DNA of 64,000 bases from an uncultured Tateyamaria sp. (GTDB taxonomy: Bacteria; Pseudomonadota; Alphaproteobacteria; Rhodobacterales; Rhodobacteraceae): positions 409,338-473,337 of the forward strand of contig NZ_CANNCF010000004.1 in the NCBI RefSeq assembly GCF_947503045.1. The letters are read 5' to 3'. The notes below the pieces were generated by a model. The model was not told the origin of the DNA and did not search any database. It saw only the letters and a program-made list of their open reading frames with translations. The position numbers and the translations under genes are program-made. Below are positions 1-9,949 of this stretch, one piece after another; position 1 is the first letter of the stretch; each line of letters opens with the position of its first letter.

Positions 1-23
1 AGGAAAACGCTGCTGCAAACACT

Positions 24-911
24 GTGCGGTCCATGACCGGCTTTGCGGCCGCGACCGGCGCGATGGACCCGTTTCGCTGGTCCTGGGATATCCGTTCCGT
101 CAATGGCAAGGGGCTGGATGTACGGCTGCGTGTGCCGGACTGGATCGACGGGCTTGAGGCCGCAATTCGCCCGCTGGTGCTGGCGCGTGCGCATCGTGGC
201 AATGTGACCCTGTCGCTGCGGGTGTCGCGCGATGATGCGGTGGCGGCCATCACCCTCAACACGGTGCAGATGAAAGCGACCGTGCAATCGCTGCTCGCCA
301 TCGAGGCCGAGGCGATGGAGCAGGGTCTGTCGCTTGCGCCTTCGCGCGCCAGTGACATCGCAATGATGCGCGGCGTGCTGGAACAGGGGACCAGCCAGGA
401 TGACCCGGCCCCTCTGCGTGCCGCCCTTGTGGCCGAATTGCCCACGCTGCTCGATGCCTTTGACGAGATGCGCCAAAGCGAGGGCACTGCCATGCATGGC
501 GTGCTGATGGGCCAGCTCGACACCGTGGCCAGCCTCACGCAAGAGGCCGCCACGCTCGCCGAGGCCCGCAAGGAAGAGGTTGCAGCCACCTTGCGCGACA
601 ACCTCGCACGCGTGCTGGAAAACACTGATGGCGCCGATCCTGACCGGGTGGCGCAGGAACTCGCCCTACTGGCCGTCAAGGCGGACGTGACCGAGGAAAT
701 CGACCGCCTGCACACCCATGTGGATGCCGCGCGCACGCTGCTGGGCGAGGGCGGCGCGATCGGGCGCAAGCTCGATTTCCTGATGCAGGAGTTCAACCGC
801 GAGGCCAACACCTTGTGTTCCAAGGCGCAAAACGCCGATCTCACCCGCGTCGGCCTCGCCCTCAAGGCGCTGATCGACCAGATGCGCGAGCAAGTGCAGA
901 ACGTGGAATAG
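24..911 (+). CDS. yicC: YicC/YloC family endoribonuclease-like protein
   Basis: The 295-residue product opens with the family hallmark RSMTGFA and carries the conserved C-terminal block KLDFLMQEFNREANT typical of the DUF1732 half, so both YicC domains (about residues 3-155 and 210-295) are present at normal length. Members of this family are reported as RNases affecting stress-related transcripts. I chose the GTG at 24 because family proteins usually have two to four residues before MTGF; the ATG at 33 is the alternative. It lies 3 bp before gmk, a conserved pairing, so the two are probably co-transcribed. The upstream gene lies outside the window. Confidence 0.93.
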   Translation: MRSMTGFAAATGAMDPFRWSWDIRSVNGKGLDVRLRVPDWIDGLEAAIRPLVLARAHRGNVTLSLRVSRDDAVAAITLNTVQMKATVQSLLAIEAEAMEQGLSLAPSRASDIAMMRGVLEQGTSQDDPAPLRAALVAELPTLLDAFDEMRQSEGTAMHGVLMGQLDTVASLTQEAATLAEARKEEVAATLRDNLARVLENTDGADPDRVAQELALLAVKADVTEEIDRLHTHVDAARTLLGEGGAIGRKLDFLMQEFNREANTLCSKAQNADLTRVGLALKALIDQMREQVQNVE

Positions 912-914
912 CCC

Positions 915-1568
915 ATGACGACCGACCAGACCAAGCGCCGCGGGCTGCTGATCATCCTGTCCTCGCCCTCGGGTGCGGGCAAAAGCACATTGGCCCACCG
1001 CCTGCGGGCCTGGGACAGTGACATCGTGTTTTCGGTGTCCTCCACCACCCGCGACGCGCGCCCGGGCGAGGTGGATGGCGAGCATTACAGCTTTATCTCC
1101 GTTCCCGACTTCAAAAAGGCGGTCAAGCGCGGCGAGATGCTGGAACACGCCCATGTCTTTGGCAATTTCTACGGCTCGCCCAAGGGGCCGGTGTCGACCG
1201 CGATCAACGGCGGCCATGACGTGCTCTTCGACATCGACTGGCAGGGCGCCCAACAAATCCGCAACTCGGATCTGGGCGCACACACGCTTTCGATATTCCT
1301 GCTGCCCCCGTCGATCACCGAATTGCACCGCCGCCTTGTGGCGCGCAATCAGGACAGCGACGATGTGATCAAGAAACGCATGCGCAAAAGCTGGGACGAG
1401 ATCAGCCGCTGGGATTCATATGATTTCGTGCTGGTCAACGACGATCTGGACCAGACCGAAACGCAACTCAAGACCATCATCGAGGCGACGCGCCTGCGCC
1501 GTCTGCAACAGCCCGACCTCACCGACCATGTGCGCGCCCTGCAAACCCAGTTCGAGGAGTTGAAATGA
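915..1568 (+). CDS. gmk: Guanylate kinase
   Basis: Guanylate kinase phosphorylates GMP to GDP with ATP in purine nucleotide metabolism. The 217-residue protein is of normal length and has the P-loop SPSGAGKST at residues 17-25, followed by a guanylate-kinase-type GMP-binding region containing [10 protein letters not shown] and the downstream [10 protein letters not shown] block. It sits 3 bp after yicC and its stop overlaps the start of the next gene (ATGA), so yicC-gmk and the carbonic-anhydrase-like gene form one unit. Confidence 0.97.
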   Translation: MTTDQTKRRGLLIILSSPSGAGKSTLAHRLRAWDSDIVFSVSSTTRDARPGEVDGEHYSFISVPDFKKAVKRGEMLEHAHVFGNFYGSPKGPVSTAINGGHDVLFDIDWQGAQQIRNSDLGAHTLSIFLLPPSITELHRRLVARNQDSDDVIKKRMRKSWDEISRWDSYDFVLVNDDLDQTETQLKTIIEATRLRRLQQPDLTDHVRALQTQFEELK

Positions 1569-2092
1569 CACTCTATGCCCTTGGCGATGATGCGCCCGAG
1601 ATTGCGGATGACACATGGGTGGCGCCAGACGCCAACCTGATCGGAAAAGTGGTTCTGGAACGCGCCGCAAGTGTCTGGTTTGGCTGCACAATCCGCGCAG
1701 ATCACGAGGAAATTCGTATCGGTGAAGGCTCCAACGTGCAGGAAAACTGCGTGATGCATATCGATCTCGGCTATCCGCTGACGATCGGCGCGGGCTGCAC
1801 CATTGGCCACAAGGTCATGCTGCATGGCTGTACCATCGGTGACAACACTCTGATCGGGATGGGCGCAACCGTCCTCAACGGCGCAAAGATCGGTAAGAAT
1901 TGCCTGATCGGGGCAGGGGCGCTGATCACCGAAGGCAAGGAAATCCCGGACGGATCGCTGGTGATGGGCATGCCGGGCAAGGTGGTGCGTCAACTGGATG
2001 AGACCGCCATTCATGGTCTGCGCGCCTCGGCGCTGCACTATCAGGACAACATGCGCCGCTTTCGCGACACGATGACGGTTGTGCCCACATGA
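1565..2092 (+). CDS. Gamma-carbonic-anhydrase-like hexapeptide-repeat protein
   Basis: The 175-residue protein is built of left-handed beta-helix hexapeptide repeats ([20 protein letters not shown] and following), with metal-ligand-like histidines in HIDLG, IGHK and LHGC as in gamma carbonic anhydrases and the PaaY/YrdA group. Hydration of CO2 is plausible but many members have no shown activity. The start overlaps the gmk stop (ATGA) and its stop overlaps the next start (ATGA), so translation of the four genes is probably coupled. Confidence 0.9.
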   Translation: MTLYALGDDAPEIADDTWVAPDANLIGKVVLERAASVWFGCTIRADHEEIRIGEGSNVQENCVMHIDLGYPLTIGAGCTIGHKVMLHGCTIGDNTLIGMGATVLNGAKIGKNCLIGAGALITEGKEIPDGSLVMGMPGKVVRQLDETAIHGLRASALHYQDNMRRFRDTMTVVPT

Positions 2093-3273
2093 AGAATGAC
2101 CGCGGATCGATCATGCGCCCCGTACCTCTGCCAGAAAGTGCGTCGCGCCCTGTGGCCACACCGCTGTCTCCCTCGGTTGTCTATGCCTCGGACACGCCGG
2201 ACATGCTGGATGCACAGTACGAAGGCGACCTGCATGGCTATACCTACAGCCGCGAGGGTCATCCCAACGCCGACGTTGTGGCCCGCACCATCGACGCGAT
2301 GGAGGGTGCGCCGCATATGGGCGTTGTGACCGCAAGCGGCATGGCTGCCGTGTCGGCGGTGCTGCTGGGTCTGACCAAGGCCGGGGATCACGTGATCGGG
2401 GGCAACCAGCTCTATGGGCGGTCCTTGCGGATGATGTCCGAAGACCTGCCGCGTCTGGGCATCGCCACCTCGATGGTCGATCCCGGGGATGTCGAGGCGG
2501 TACGCGCCGCCATCCGTCCCGAAACGCGGATGATCCTGGTCGAGGTGGTATCCAACCCCACATTGCGCGTCGCTGACATTCTGGGCCTGTCTGCACTGGC
2601 GCGCGAGGTCGGTGTGCTGCTGGTTGTCGACAACACGTTCACCACGCCCCGCGCGTTCCGCGCCTTTGATCACGGCGCGGACATCGTGATCCATTCCGTG
2701 ACCAAGCTGCTGGCGGGGCATTCGGATGTGATGCTGGGTTATGTGGCGGCAACTGACGCGGAACTCAACGACAGGCTGCGCGTGTTCACTGTGACCGCAG
2801 GCATGTCGCCCAGCCCGTTTGACTGCTGGCTGGCCGAGCGGGGCATGCTGTCCTTTCCCTTACGCTATGATCGCGCGCAAGCCAGTGCAGCAATCCTCGC
2901 CACGCATCTGGCGACGCTCAAGGGCGTCAAACGGGTGATATACCCCGCGCGCCGGGATCATCCTGATCACGCGCGGGCCGAGACCCTGCTCAAGGGTCAG
3001 TATTGCAACATGGTCAGCTTCGAGATTGACGGCGACCGGGCGGCGGCCAATGCGCTGGCGCGCGGGGCCGAGGGGCTCAACTTTGCCCCGACGCTGGGCG
3101 ATGTGGGCACCACGATCTCGCACCCCGCCTCATCCTCGCACCGGGCACTGACGGCGGAAAAACGGGCCGAGTTGGGCATGTCCGAAGGGTTCTTTCGCGT
3201 CTCGGTCGGTCTTGAGGACCCGGACGCGCTGTGTGACGTGTTCACCTCCGCCATTCAGGCCGCCACAGGCTAA
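2089..3273 (+). CDS. Cys/Met-metabolism PLP-dependent enzyme (cystathionine gamma-synthase/lyase-like)
   Basis: The 394-residue product belongs to fold-type I trans-sulfuration enzymes: it has [12 protein letters not shown] near residue 50, the PLP-phosphate region [13 protein letters not shown], the cofactor aspartate in VVDNTFTTP and the Schiff-base lysine in [13 protein letters not shown]. Substrate choice (cystathionine, O-acyl homoserine or another sulfur amino acid) cannot be fixed by eye. The start at 2089 overlaps the preceding stop; the ATG at 2113 is possible. It is followed 14 bp later by phoR, which may be read from the same transcript. Confidence 0.88.
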   Translation: MKNDRGSIMRPVPLPESASRPVATPLSPSVVYASDTPDMLDAQYEGDLHGYTYSREGHPNADVVARTIDAMEGAPHMGVVTASGMAAVSAVLLGLTKAGDHVIGGNQLYGRSLRMMSEDLPRLGIATSMVDPGDVEAVRAAIRPETRMILVEVVSNPTLRVADILGLSALAREVGVLLVVDNTFTTPRAFRAFDHGADIVIHSVTKLLAGHSDVMLGYVAATDAELNDRLRVFTVTAGMSPSPFDCWLAERGMLSFPLRYDRAQASAAILATHLATLKGVKRVIYPARRDHPDHARAETLLKGQYCNMVSFEIDGDRAAANALARGAEGLNFAPTLGDVGTTISHPASSSHRALTAEKRAELGMSEGFFRVSVGLEDPDALCDVFTSAIQAATG

Positions 3274-3287
3274 GGGGCAGGGCAGGC

Positions 3288-4349
3288 ATGGGTGACGATA
3301 TCCTTGATGCCATCCTGTCCGCGATCCCGCTGCCTGCGCTGGCCATAGATTCCACAGACCACATCATCGCCGCCAATACCGAGGCGCTGACCTTGATCGG
3401 GCAACAGGCGCGCGGGCGCAATTACGTCACCATGCTGCGCCAGCCAGCGCTGCTTGATGCAATCGAGGCCACACTCGGTGACGGTACGCCGCGCACCACG
3501 CGCTATCTGGGCAATGATGGGGCGCAGGACACCACGTTTCAGGTCACCTGCCGGGCTGTGGACGGGCTGGGCCAAGGTGCGGTCGGGGCGGTCATGTGCA
3601 CGTTTGAAGACATGACCCATGTCGAACAGGCCAGCCAGATGCGCCGCGATTTCGTGGCCAATGTCAGCCACGAGCTGCGCACGCCCCTGACGGCCCTCAT
3701 GGGCTTTATTGAAACCCTGCGCGGGCCTGCGCGCGATGACAAGGCGGCTTCGGCGCGGTTTCTGGACATCATGCAGGACGAGGCCGCGCGCATGAACCGT
3801 CTGGTCGGGGATCTCATGTCGCTCAATCGGGTCGAAGGGGACGAGCGGGTGCGGCCCACGGGGTCGGTGGTGCTCAACGATGTGCTCGAGTCGACCCTGC
3901 GCACCCTGCGCCACCTTGCCGATGAGGCCGGCGTGACCTTTGAAGCGGAAGTGCCGGATCGGCCCGTGCATATGACCGGCGATGCAGATCAGCTCAAGCA
4001 GGTGTTCACCAATCTGATTGAAAACGCGATCAAATATGGCGGCGCAGGCGGGCGGGTCACGGTCCGGCTGACCACCAGCCCGCGCGAGGCGGCACTGCGC
4101 GCGCCCGGCGCACGGGTGCAGATCGTGGATTACGGGCCCGGCATCGACGCACGTCACCTGCCACGCCTGACCGAGCGGTTCTACCGCGCCGATGATCACC
4201 GCAGCCGGGCCCTTGGCGGAACCGGCCTGGGGCTGGCCATCGTCAAACATATCATCAACCGCCATCGCGGCCGGTTGCGGGTGGAAAGCACGCTGGGGCA
4301 GGGTGCCACCTTTACCGTGATCCTGCCCACGCAGGAAAAATCGACCTGA
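3288..4349 (+). CDS. phoR: Phosphate regulon sensor histidine kinase PhoR
   Basis: The 353-residue kinase has a PAS-like N-terminal segment (about 10-110), a HisKA domain with phospho-accepting His128 in NVSHELRTPL, and a C-terminal HATPase with NLIENAIKYG, DYGPGI and GTGLGLAIVKH. It should phosphorylate PhoB, encoded at the far end of this cluster. Unlike enterobacterial PhoR, no transmembrane segment is visible, so it is probably soluble or peripherally held by Pst/PhoU. Placed directly before the Pho box and pstS. Confidence 0.93.
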   Translation: MGDDILDAILSAIPLPALAIDSTDHIIAANTEALTLIGQQARGRNYVTMLRQPALLDAIEATLGDGTPRTTRYLGNDGAQDTTFQVTCRAVDGLGQGAVGAVMCTFEDMTHVEQASQMRRDFVANVSHELRTPLTALMGFIETLRGPARDDKAASARFLDIMQDEAARMNRLVGDLMSLNRVEGDERVRPTGSVVLNDVLESTLRTLRHLADEAGVTFEAEVPDRPVHMTGDADQLKQVFTNLIENAIKYGGAGGRVTVRLTTSPREAALRAPGARVQIVDYGPGIDARHLPRLTERFYRADDHRSRALGGTGLGLAIVKHIINRHRGRLRVESTLGQGATFTVILPTQEKST

Positions 4350-4368
4350 CGCGCCGTTAACACTGCGG

Positions 4369-4397
4369 CTGTCATAAAACTGTTACGCAACTGTCAC
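4369..4397 (+). promoter_or_regulatory. Pho box (PhoB binding site) before pstS
   Basis: Three direct half-sites CTGTCAT, CTGTTAC and CTGTCAC start at 4369, 4380 and 4391, spaced exactly 11 bp as expected for tandem PhoB dimers on one face of the helix. They lie about 80 bp before the pstS ATG, so pstSCAB-phoU-phoB should be induced by phosphate limitation. phoR lies upstream of the box. Confidence 0.9.
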
Positions 4398-4478
4398 AAA
4401 AGCATAGCGGGGCGACCCTAGACGGGTCTCGAGATTCCCATGGGGGGGATCACCAAAACGTTCAAACAGGAGACAGTT

Positions 4479-5519
4479 ATGTCCTTTGTGAAACTCACCA
4501 CCTCGGCGCTTGCGATCTCTGCTGTCGCGGCCACTGCCGCCATGGCACGCGATCAGGTCCAGATTGCCGGATCGTCCACCGTTCTGCCTTATGCATCGAT
4601 TGTCGCCGAAGCCTTTGGCGAAAACTTCGATTTCCCGACACCGGTCGTGGAATCAGGCGGATCGTCGTCGGGCCTCAAGCGGTTCTGCGAAGGCGTGGGT
4701 GAAAACACCATCGACATCGCGAACGCGTCGCGCCAGATCCGCGACAAGGAAATCAAGGCCTGCGCCGACGCCGGTGTGACCGACATCATAGAAGTGCGCA
4801 TCGGCTATGACGGCATCGTCTTTGCCAGCCAGACAAATGGCCCCGCCTATGACGCGTTCGAGGCCTCCGACATCTTCAACGCCCTTGGTGCCAAGGTCCT
4901 CGTGGACGGCGCCATCGTTGACAACCCGCATAAGCAGTGGGCCGATTTCAACGGTGACCTGCCTGCCGCCGATATCGTCGCCTTCATCCCCGGCACCAAG
5001 CACGGCACCCGTGAAGTGTTCGAAGACAAGGTCCTGCTGAAAGGCTGCGAAGACACCGGCGCCATGGCCGCGATGATCGAGGCCGGCATGTCCGAAGATG
5101 ACGCCGAAGACGCCTGCATCGACGTCCGTCAGGACGGCGTATCGGTGGACATCGACGGCGACTACACCGAAACGCTCGCTCGCATCGACGCCAACCCCAA
5201 CGGTATCGGCATCTTCGGTCTGGCGTTCTACGAGAACAACACCGACAAGCTGAAAGTCGCGACCATGGGCGGTGTATCCCCCTCGACCGAGACCATCTCG
5301 ACCGGCGAATACCCCGTCTCGCGTCCGCTGTTCTTCTACATGAAAAAGGCCCATATCGGCGTGATCCCCGGCCTCAAGGAATTCGCATCCTTCTTTGTCG
5401 CGGACGAGATCGCAGGCGGCGAAGGTCCACTGGCCGAATACGGCCTTGTGGCCGACCCGGAACTGGGCGCAACCCAGGCCGCGGTTGAGGCCGAAGCCAC
5501 CATCGGCGGCGGCAGCTGA
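4479..5519 (+). CDS. pstS: Phosphate ABC transporter substrate-binding protein PstS
   Basis: This is a periplasmic phosphate-binding protein of 346 residues. The ATG at 4479 is preferred over the in-frame ATG at 4440 because it is preceded by AGGAGACAG and begins a good Sec signal peptide ending in AAMA-RD at about residue 20. The mature protein begins QIAGSSTVLPY, the typical PstS phosphate-loop start, followed by ESGGSSSGLKRFCEG and later GTKHGTREVF. It is the first gene after the Pho box; a hairpin between pstS and pstC may raise its expression relative to the membrane genes. Confidence 0.95.
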   Translation: MSFVKLTTSALAISAVAATAAMARDQVQIAGSSTVLPYASIVAEAFGENFDFPTPVVESGGSSSGLKRFCEGVGENTIDIANASRQIRDKEIKACADAGVTDIIEVRIGYDGIVFASQTNGPAYDAFEASDIFNALGAKVLVDGAIVDNPHKQWADFNGDLPAADIVAFIPGTKHGTREVFEDKVLLKGCEDTGAMAAMIEAGMSEDDAEDACIDVRQDGVSVDIDGDYTETLARIDANPNGIGIFGLAFYENNTDKLKVATMGGVSPSTETISTGEYPVSRPLFFYMKKAHIGVIPGLKEFASFFVADEIAGGEGPLAEYGLVADPELGATQAAVEAEATIGGGS

Positions 5520-5523
5520 TCGC

Positions 5524-5543
5524 CCCCCAAATGACAAAGGGGG
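5524..5543 (+). terminator. Intercistronic hairpin between pstS and pstC
   Basis: Five C residues pair with GGGGG across a short A-rich loop, just after the pstS stop and without a strong U run. Such a hairpin commonly protects or attenuates so that the binding protein is made in excess over the permease; that role is inferred. Confidence 0.5.
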
Positions 5544-5616
5544 TGGCGCGCCTGTGCCATCCCCACCCTGACCACCATGCCCCGCTGCTGGGGCAGATTT
5601 GACGACTGGAGCCGAT

Positions 5617-7089
5617 ATGCCGCTGACCTGGCTCATCCTTCTGATCCTCGCCATCGCGTTTGCGGGCTACGTGCTTGGCCGACGCCGCGCGCTGAACAGC
5701 GCGGGCGGTGACCGGCGCGTTCTGCATTCCCTGCCCAGCTATTACGGCGCAATTGTCGCGATGTGGGCGGTGGTCCCGGCGGCAGGTGTCCTGATCATCT
5801 GGCTGCTGGTGCAGCCCTACATCGTCAATTCCAGCGTCCTGTCCACGCTGCCCGACACGATGGTCGCCGAAGGCAGCTCTTTCAGCCTTGTGATGAGCGA
5901 TGTGCGCCGGGTGGCCGATGGCCTTGATGTGGCTGTCAGCACAGGTGCTATGAGCCGCGAGGCGGCGGCCTCCCTCAGCACCGAAGACACCGATGTGCGC
6001 GAAACGCTTGGTGATATGGGCGTCGCACTCGGTTCTGCCGTCAGCGCCGAAGTGCTTGGGGCCGCACAAGCCTATCGTGCCATGAATGCAACCGGCGCGT
6101 TGATGATGGCGGTCGTCGTATTGCTGATCACGCTTGGCGGCGCGGGCTTTGCCCTGTCGCGTTCCCATGCCGAATTTCGGGCACGCAATGCGGTCGAACG
6201 TGGTGTGCTGGCCCTGCTGATCGCCGCCGCGTCGCTCGCCGTGTTGACCACCATCGGCATCGTCTTTGCGCTGCTGTTCAACACAATTGAATTCTTCAAA
6301 CTCTACCCGGCGGCGGACTTCTTTTTCGGCACCAACTGGGCGCCCAGCTTTTCCGGGCGCGGGGGGGCCTCCGACCTCGGGATTCTGCCACTCTTGTGGG
6401 GGACGTTCTACATCTCGCTCATCGCGCTGCTGGTGGCGGTGCCCATTGGCCTGTTCGCTGCGATTTACCTGTCGGAATATGCCAGCCCGCGCCTGCGCAG
6501 CATCGCCAAGCCGCTGATCGAGATCCTCGCGGGTATTCCCACAATCGTTTACGGGCTGTTCGCACTACTGACGGTCGGACCGCTGCTGGTCACGATGTTT
6601 GGCAAGGACACGCTGGGCTGGATGTCGGGGGGCACGGCGGTGATGACCGCAGGCCTCGTGATGGGCATCATGCTGATCCCTTTCGTGTCCTCACTTTCGG
6701 ATGACATCATCAACGCGGTGCCGCAGGCAATGCGCGACGGCTCATACGGGCTGGGAGCGACGCAATCCGAAACCATCCGGCACGTGATCCTGCCCGCCGC
6801 CCTGCCGGGCATCGTGGGCGCGATCCTGCTGGCCGCCAGCCGCGCCATTGGCGAGACGATGATCGTGGTGCTTGGGGCAGGGGCGGCGGCGCGCCTGTCG
6901 CTCAACCCGTTCGAGGCGATGACCACCATCACCGCCAAGATCGTGAGCCAGCTTACGGGGGATGCCGATTTCGCCTCGCCCGAGGCGCTGGTGGCCTTTG
7001 CCCTGGGTATGACGCTGTTTGTGCTGACCCTCGGGCTCAACGTGTTCGCCCTTTATATCGTGCGCAAATACCGGGAGCAGTATGACTGA
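5617..7089 (+). CDS. pstC: Phosphate ABC transporter permease PstC
   Basis: An inner-membrane permease of 490 residues. The ATG at 5617 follows TGGAGCCGAT and starts a hydrophobic helix (MPLTWLILLILAIAF); an upstream TTG at 5599 is less likely. The C-terminal half holds the BPD_transp_1 domain with the EAA-like loop MRDGSYGLGATQSETIRHVILPAA. The N-terminal 230 residues form an extra membrane and periplasmic extension as seen in alphaproteobacterial PstC. The stop overlaps the pstA start by one base (TGATG). Confidence 0.94.
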   Translation: MPLTWLILLILAIAFAGYVLGRRRALNSAGGDRRVLHSLPSYYGAIVAMWAVVPAAGVLIIWLLVQPYIVNSSVLSTLPDTMVAEGSSFSLVMSDVRRVADGLDVAVSTGAMSREAAASLSTEDTDVRETLGDMGVALGSAVSAEVLGAAQAYRAMNATGALMMAVVVLLITLGGAGFALSRSHAEFRARNAVERGVLALLIAAASLAVLTTIGIVFALLFNTIEFFKLYPAADFFFGTNWAPSFSGRGGASDLGILPLLWGTFYISLIALLVAVPIGLFAAIYLSEYASPRLRSIAKPLIEILAGIPTIVYGLFALLTVGPLLVTMFGKDTLGWMSGGTAVMTAGLVMGIMLIPFVSSLSDDIINAVPQAMRDGSYGLGATQSETIRHVILPAALPGIVGAILLAASRAIGETMIVVLGAGAAARLSLNPFEAMTTITAKIVSQLTGDADFASPEALVAFALGMTLFVLTLGLNVFALYIVRKYREQYD

Positions 7090-8414
7090 TGACTGACGCC
7101 AGCCTTTCCCCCGCCGCAGCCCCCAGAGCCGGGCTGATCGCCACGGACGCGCGCACCCGCAAACGCAATGCCGCGGAAAAGCGGTTCCGGGCCTATGGCA
7201 TATGCGCCATCGGCGTCGGCCTGCTGTTTCTGGTGTTCCTGTTCACGTCGATCCTGCGCTCGGGTCTGCCTGCATTTACGCAGACCGTCATCGACATCGA
7301 ATTCACCGTCACGCAGGAACAGTTCGACACCGCCGAAGGCAAGATGCTCAAGACCAAAGAGTATGAAAAACTGTTCATCGCCGCCCTTGAGGGGCAATTG
7401 CAGGAACGCGGGCTTGAGGTTGCTTTTGACGGCAAGGCGATCCAGCGGCTGGTGGGCAAGCCCGGCGGCACGATCCGCAGCTATCTGCAGGCCAATCCCG
7501 ACCGTCTGGGCGCGCCGATCAGCTTTGAGCTCGCCGCCGCTTCGCGGGTAGACGGATACCTAAACGGGCGCATCACTCGCGACAGCCTTGTGGACAGCCG
7601 GTTCCTGCAAGCCAGCGACCTTGATCTGATCGACGCTCTGCAACAGGCCGATATCATCAAGGGCGCGTTCAACTGGAACTTTATCACCGGCACCGATTCC
7701 GGCGTCGACAACCCCGGGGGCGCGGGCCTTGGCGCCTCGGTGATCGGCTCGTTCTTTATGATGCTGGTGGTGCTGTTCCTGTCGCTGCCCATCGGGGTCG
7801 CCGCATCGATCTATCTTGAAGAATTTGCGCCGAAAAACCGCTGGACCGACCTGATCGAGGTGAACATTTCGAACCTCGCCGCTGTGCCCTCCATCGTGTT
7901 TGGTATCCTTGGTCTGGCCGTTTTCATCCAGTTTGCTGGCCTGCCGCAATCGGCACCACTGGTCGGTGGACTTGTGCTGACACTGATGACGCTGCCCACG
8001 ATCATTATTTCGACCCGCGCCTCACTGGCGGCTGTGCCGCCGTCGATCCGGGACGCGGCGCTGGGGGTAGGGGCCTCGAAAATGCAATCGGTTTTCCACC
8101 ACGTGTTGCCACTGGCGATGCCCGGTATCCTGACTGGTACGATTATCGGTCTGGCACAAGCACTGGGGGAAACCGCACCGCTTTTGCTGATCGGCATGGT
8201 CGGCTTTGTGGCGCGTGAATACCCCGAAGGGTTCCTGTCCGGCTTCACCGACGCCAACTCGGCCATGCCCGCCCAGATCTACACCTGGGCCAGCCGCGCC
8301 GATCCGGGGTTTTACGAAAAAGCCTGGGGCGGCATCATCATTTTGCTGCTATTCCTGATCACAATGAACGCAATCGCCGTGGTCCTGCGCCGCCGCTTTG
8401 AACGCAGATGGTAG
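7089..8414 (+). CDS. pstA: Phosphate ABC transporter permease PstA
   Basis: The second Pst permease, 441 residues. One transmembrane helix near residue 45 is followed by a large extracytoplasmic segment (about 70-210) rich in charged residues and then the BPD_transp_1 membrane domain with the EAA loop [25 protein letters not shown], of which the order of Gly and Pro is typical. It is longer than the roughly 300-residue E. coli protein, consistent with the extended alphaproteobacterial form. Coupled to pstC by a one-base overlap. Confidence 0.94.
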   Translation: MTDASLSPAAAPRAGLIATDARTRKRNAAEKRFRAYGICAIGVGLLFLVFLFTSILRSGLPAFTQTVIDIEFTVTQEQFDTAEGKMLKTKEYEKLFIAALEGQLQERGLEVAFDGKAIQRLVGKPGGTIRSYLQANPDRLGAPISFELAAASRVDGYLNGRITRDSLVDSRFLQASDLDLIDALQQADIIKGAFNWNFITGTDSGVDNPGGAGLGASVIGSFFMMLVVLFLSLPIGVAASIYLEEFAPKNRWTDLIEVNISNLAAVPSIVFGILGLAVFIQFAGLPQSAPLVGGLVLTLMTLPTIIISTRASLAAVPPSIRDAALGVGASKMQSVFHHVLPLAMPGILTGTIIGLAQALGETAPLLLIGMVGFVAREYPEGFLSGFTDANSAMPAQIYTWASRADPGFYEKAWGGIIILLLFLITMNAIAVVLRRRFERRW

Positions 8415-8425
8415 GGGGCAAGCCC

Positions 8426-9223
8426 ATGAACGATATGAGAATTCTGGAGAGAGACGTGGACACAAAAGAGGTCAAGATCGCGGCCCGCGACGTGCAGGTC
8501 TATTACGGCACGAACCACGCCATCAAGGATGTGAGTGTCGACATCGAAGACAAGACCGTGACCGCCTTTATCGGGCCCTCGGGCTGCGGAAAGTCCACAT
8601 TCTTGCGTTGTATCAACAGGATGAACGACACAATTGATGTGTGCCGCGTGACCGGCGACATCCGCATCGACAATCAGGACATCTATGATCCACGTGTTGA
8701 TCCCGTGCAGTTGCGCGCCAAAGTGGGCATGGTGTTTCAAAAACCAAACCCGTTTCCCAAGTCGATTTATGACAATGTGGCTTACGGGCCCCGCATCCAC
8801 GGATTGGCCAGGAACAAAGCTGATCTTGATGATATCGTTGAAAAATCCCTGCGCAGGGGCGCCATCTGGGACGAGGTCAAGGACCGCCTGAATGCCCCCG
8901 GTACTGGCCTGTCCGGAGGCCAGCAACAGCGCCTGTGCATCGCACGCGCCGTGGCAACCGAGCCCGAAGTGCTGTTGATGGACGAACCATGCTCGGCGCT
9001 GGACCCGATTGCCACCGCACAGATCGAGGAACTGATTGATGAGCTGCGCCAAAGCTATTCGGTCGTGATCGTCACCCACTCGATGCAGCAGGCCGCAAGG
9101 GTGAGCCAGAAAACCGCCTTTTTCCACCTCGGCAACCTGGTCGAATACGGCGAAACCGGCACCATCTTTACCAACCCGGTCGATCCGCGCACCGAAAGCT
9201 ACATCACCGGCCGGATCGGCTAA
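8426..9223 (+). CDS. pstB: Phosphate ABC transporter ATP-binding protein PstB
   Basis: The cytoplasmic ATPase of the Pst importer, 265 residues from the ATG at 8426, which has AGGGGG 8 bp upstream; an ATG at 8408 overlaps pstA and is less likely. Walker [10 protein letters not shown], the PstB-typical [15 protein letters not shown], the signature [14 protein letters not shown], Walker [14 protein letters not shown] and the switch histidine [11 protein letters not shown] are all present. It lies 11 bp before phoU. Confidence 0.97.
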   Translation: MNDMRILERDVDTKEVKIAARDVQVYYGTNHAIKDVSVDIEDKTVTAFIGPSGCGKSTFLRCINRMNDTIDVCRVTGDIRIDNQDIYDPRVDPVQLRAKVGMVFQKPNPFPKSIYDNVAYGPRIHGLARNKADLDDIVEKSLRRGAIWDEVKDRLNAPGTGLSGGQQQRLCIARAVATEPEVLLMDEPCSALDPIATAQIEELIDELRQSYSVVIVTHSMQQAARVSQKTAFFHLGNLVEYGETGTIFTNPVDPRTESYITGRIG

Positions 9224-9234
9224 GGAGAGCAGAC

Positions 9235-9936
9235 ATGCAAGACCAACACATCGCATCGGCCTTTGACCGCGATCTCGAAGCGATCCAGGCCCAGATCATG
9301 AAAATGGGCGGGCTGGTTGAGAACGCAATCATGGAGGCTGCCATCAGCCTCGAGACCCGCGACGAGGAACGCGCCGAGGCTGTGCGCAGCGCCGACAAGG
9401 CCATCGACAACCTCGAAGAGCTGATCAACGAAGAGGCCGCGCGCGTCATCGCATTGCGCGCGCCCATCGCTGTTGATCTGCGCCTCGTTCTGTCGGTGAT
9501 CAAGGTGAGCGCCAACCTTGAACGCATTGGAGATTATGCCAAAAACCTCGCCAAGCGGACCAGTGTCCTGTCCCAGATGGCTCCGGTGGATGACAGTGCA
9601 GGTGCGCTCCGGCGCATGGCAAAAGAGGTCGAACGCATGCTCAAGGATGCGCTGGATGCCTATGTCAATCGCGACGCGGAATTGGCTCAGGACGTGATCG
9701 ACCGCGACACCGAAGTCGACCAGATGTACAACGCCCTGTTCCGCGAATTCCTGACCTTCATGATGGAAGACCCGCGCAACATCACCGCCTGCATGCACCT
9801 GCATTTCATCGCCAAGAACATCGAGCGCATGGGCGATCACGTCACCTCCATCGCCGAACAGGTGGTCTATCTGGTGACCGGCACGATCCCGGACGAGGCG
9901 CGCACCAAAGCCGACAAGACGTCGCTGCCAGCCTGA
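9235..9936 (+). CDS. phoU: Phosphate signalling protein PhoU
   Basis: The 233-residue product has the two PhoU three-helix repeats, each with the metal-binding E/D-rich motif: LERIGDYAKNLAKR in the first half and NIERMGDHVTSIAEQ in the second. PhoU links Pst transport state to PhoR and holds the regulon off in phosphate excess. A ribosome-binding site AGGAGAG precedes the ATG. It lies 13 bp before phoB. Confidence 0.97.
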   Translation: MQDQHIASAFDRDLEAIQAQIMKMGGLVENAIMEAAISLETRDEERAEAVRSADKAIDNLEELINEEAARVIALRAPIAVDLRLVLSVIKVSANLERIGDYAKNLAKRTSVLSQMAPVDDSAGALRRMAKEVERMLKDALDAYVNRDAELAQDVIDRDTEVDQMYNALFREFLTFMMEDPRNITACMHLHFIAKNIERMGDHVTSIAEQVVYLVTGTIPDEARTKADKTSLPA

Positions 9937-9949
9937 GGAGGGCAAGAGC

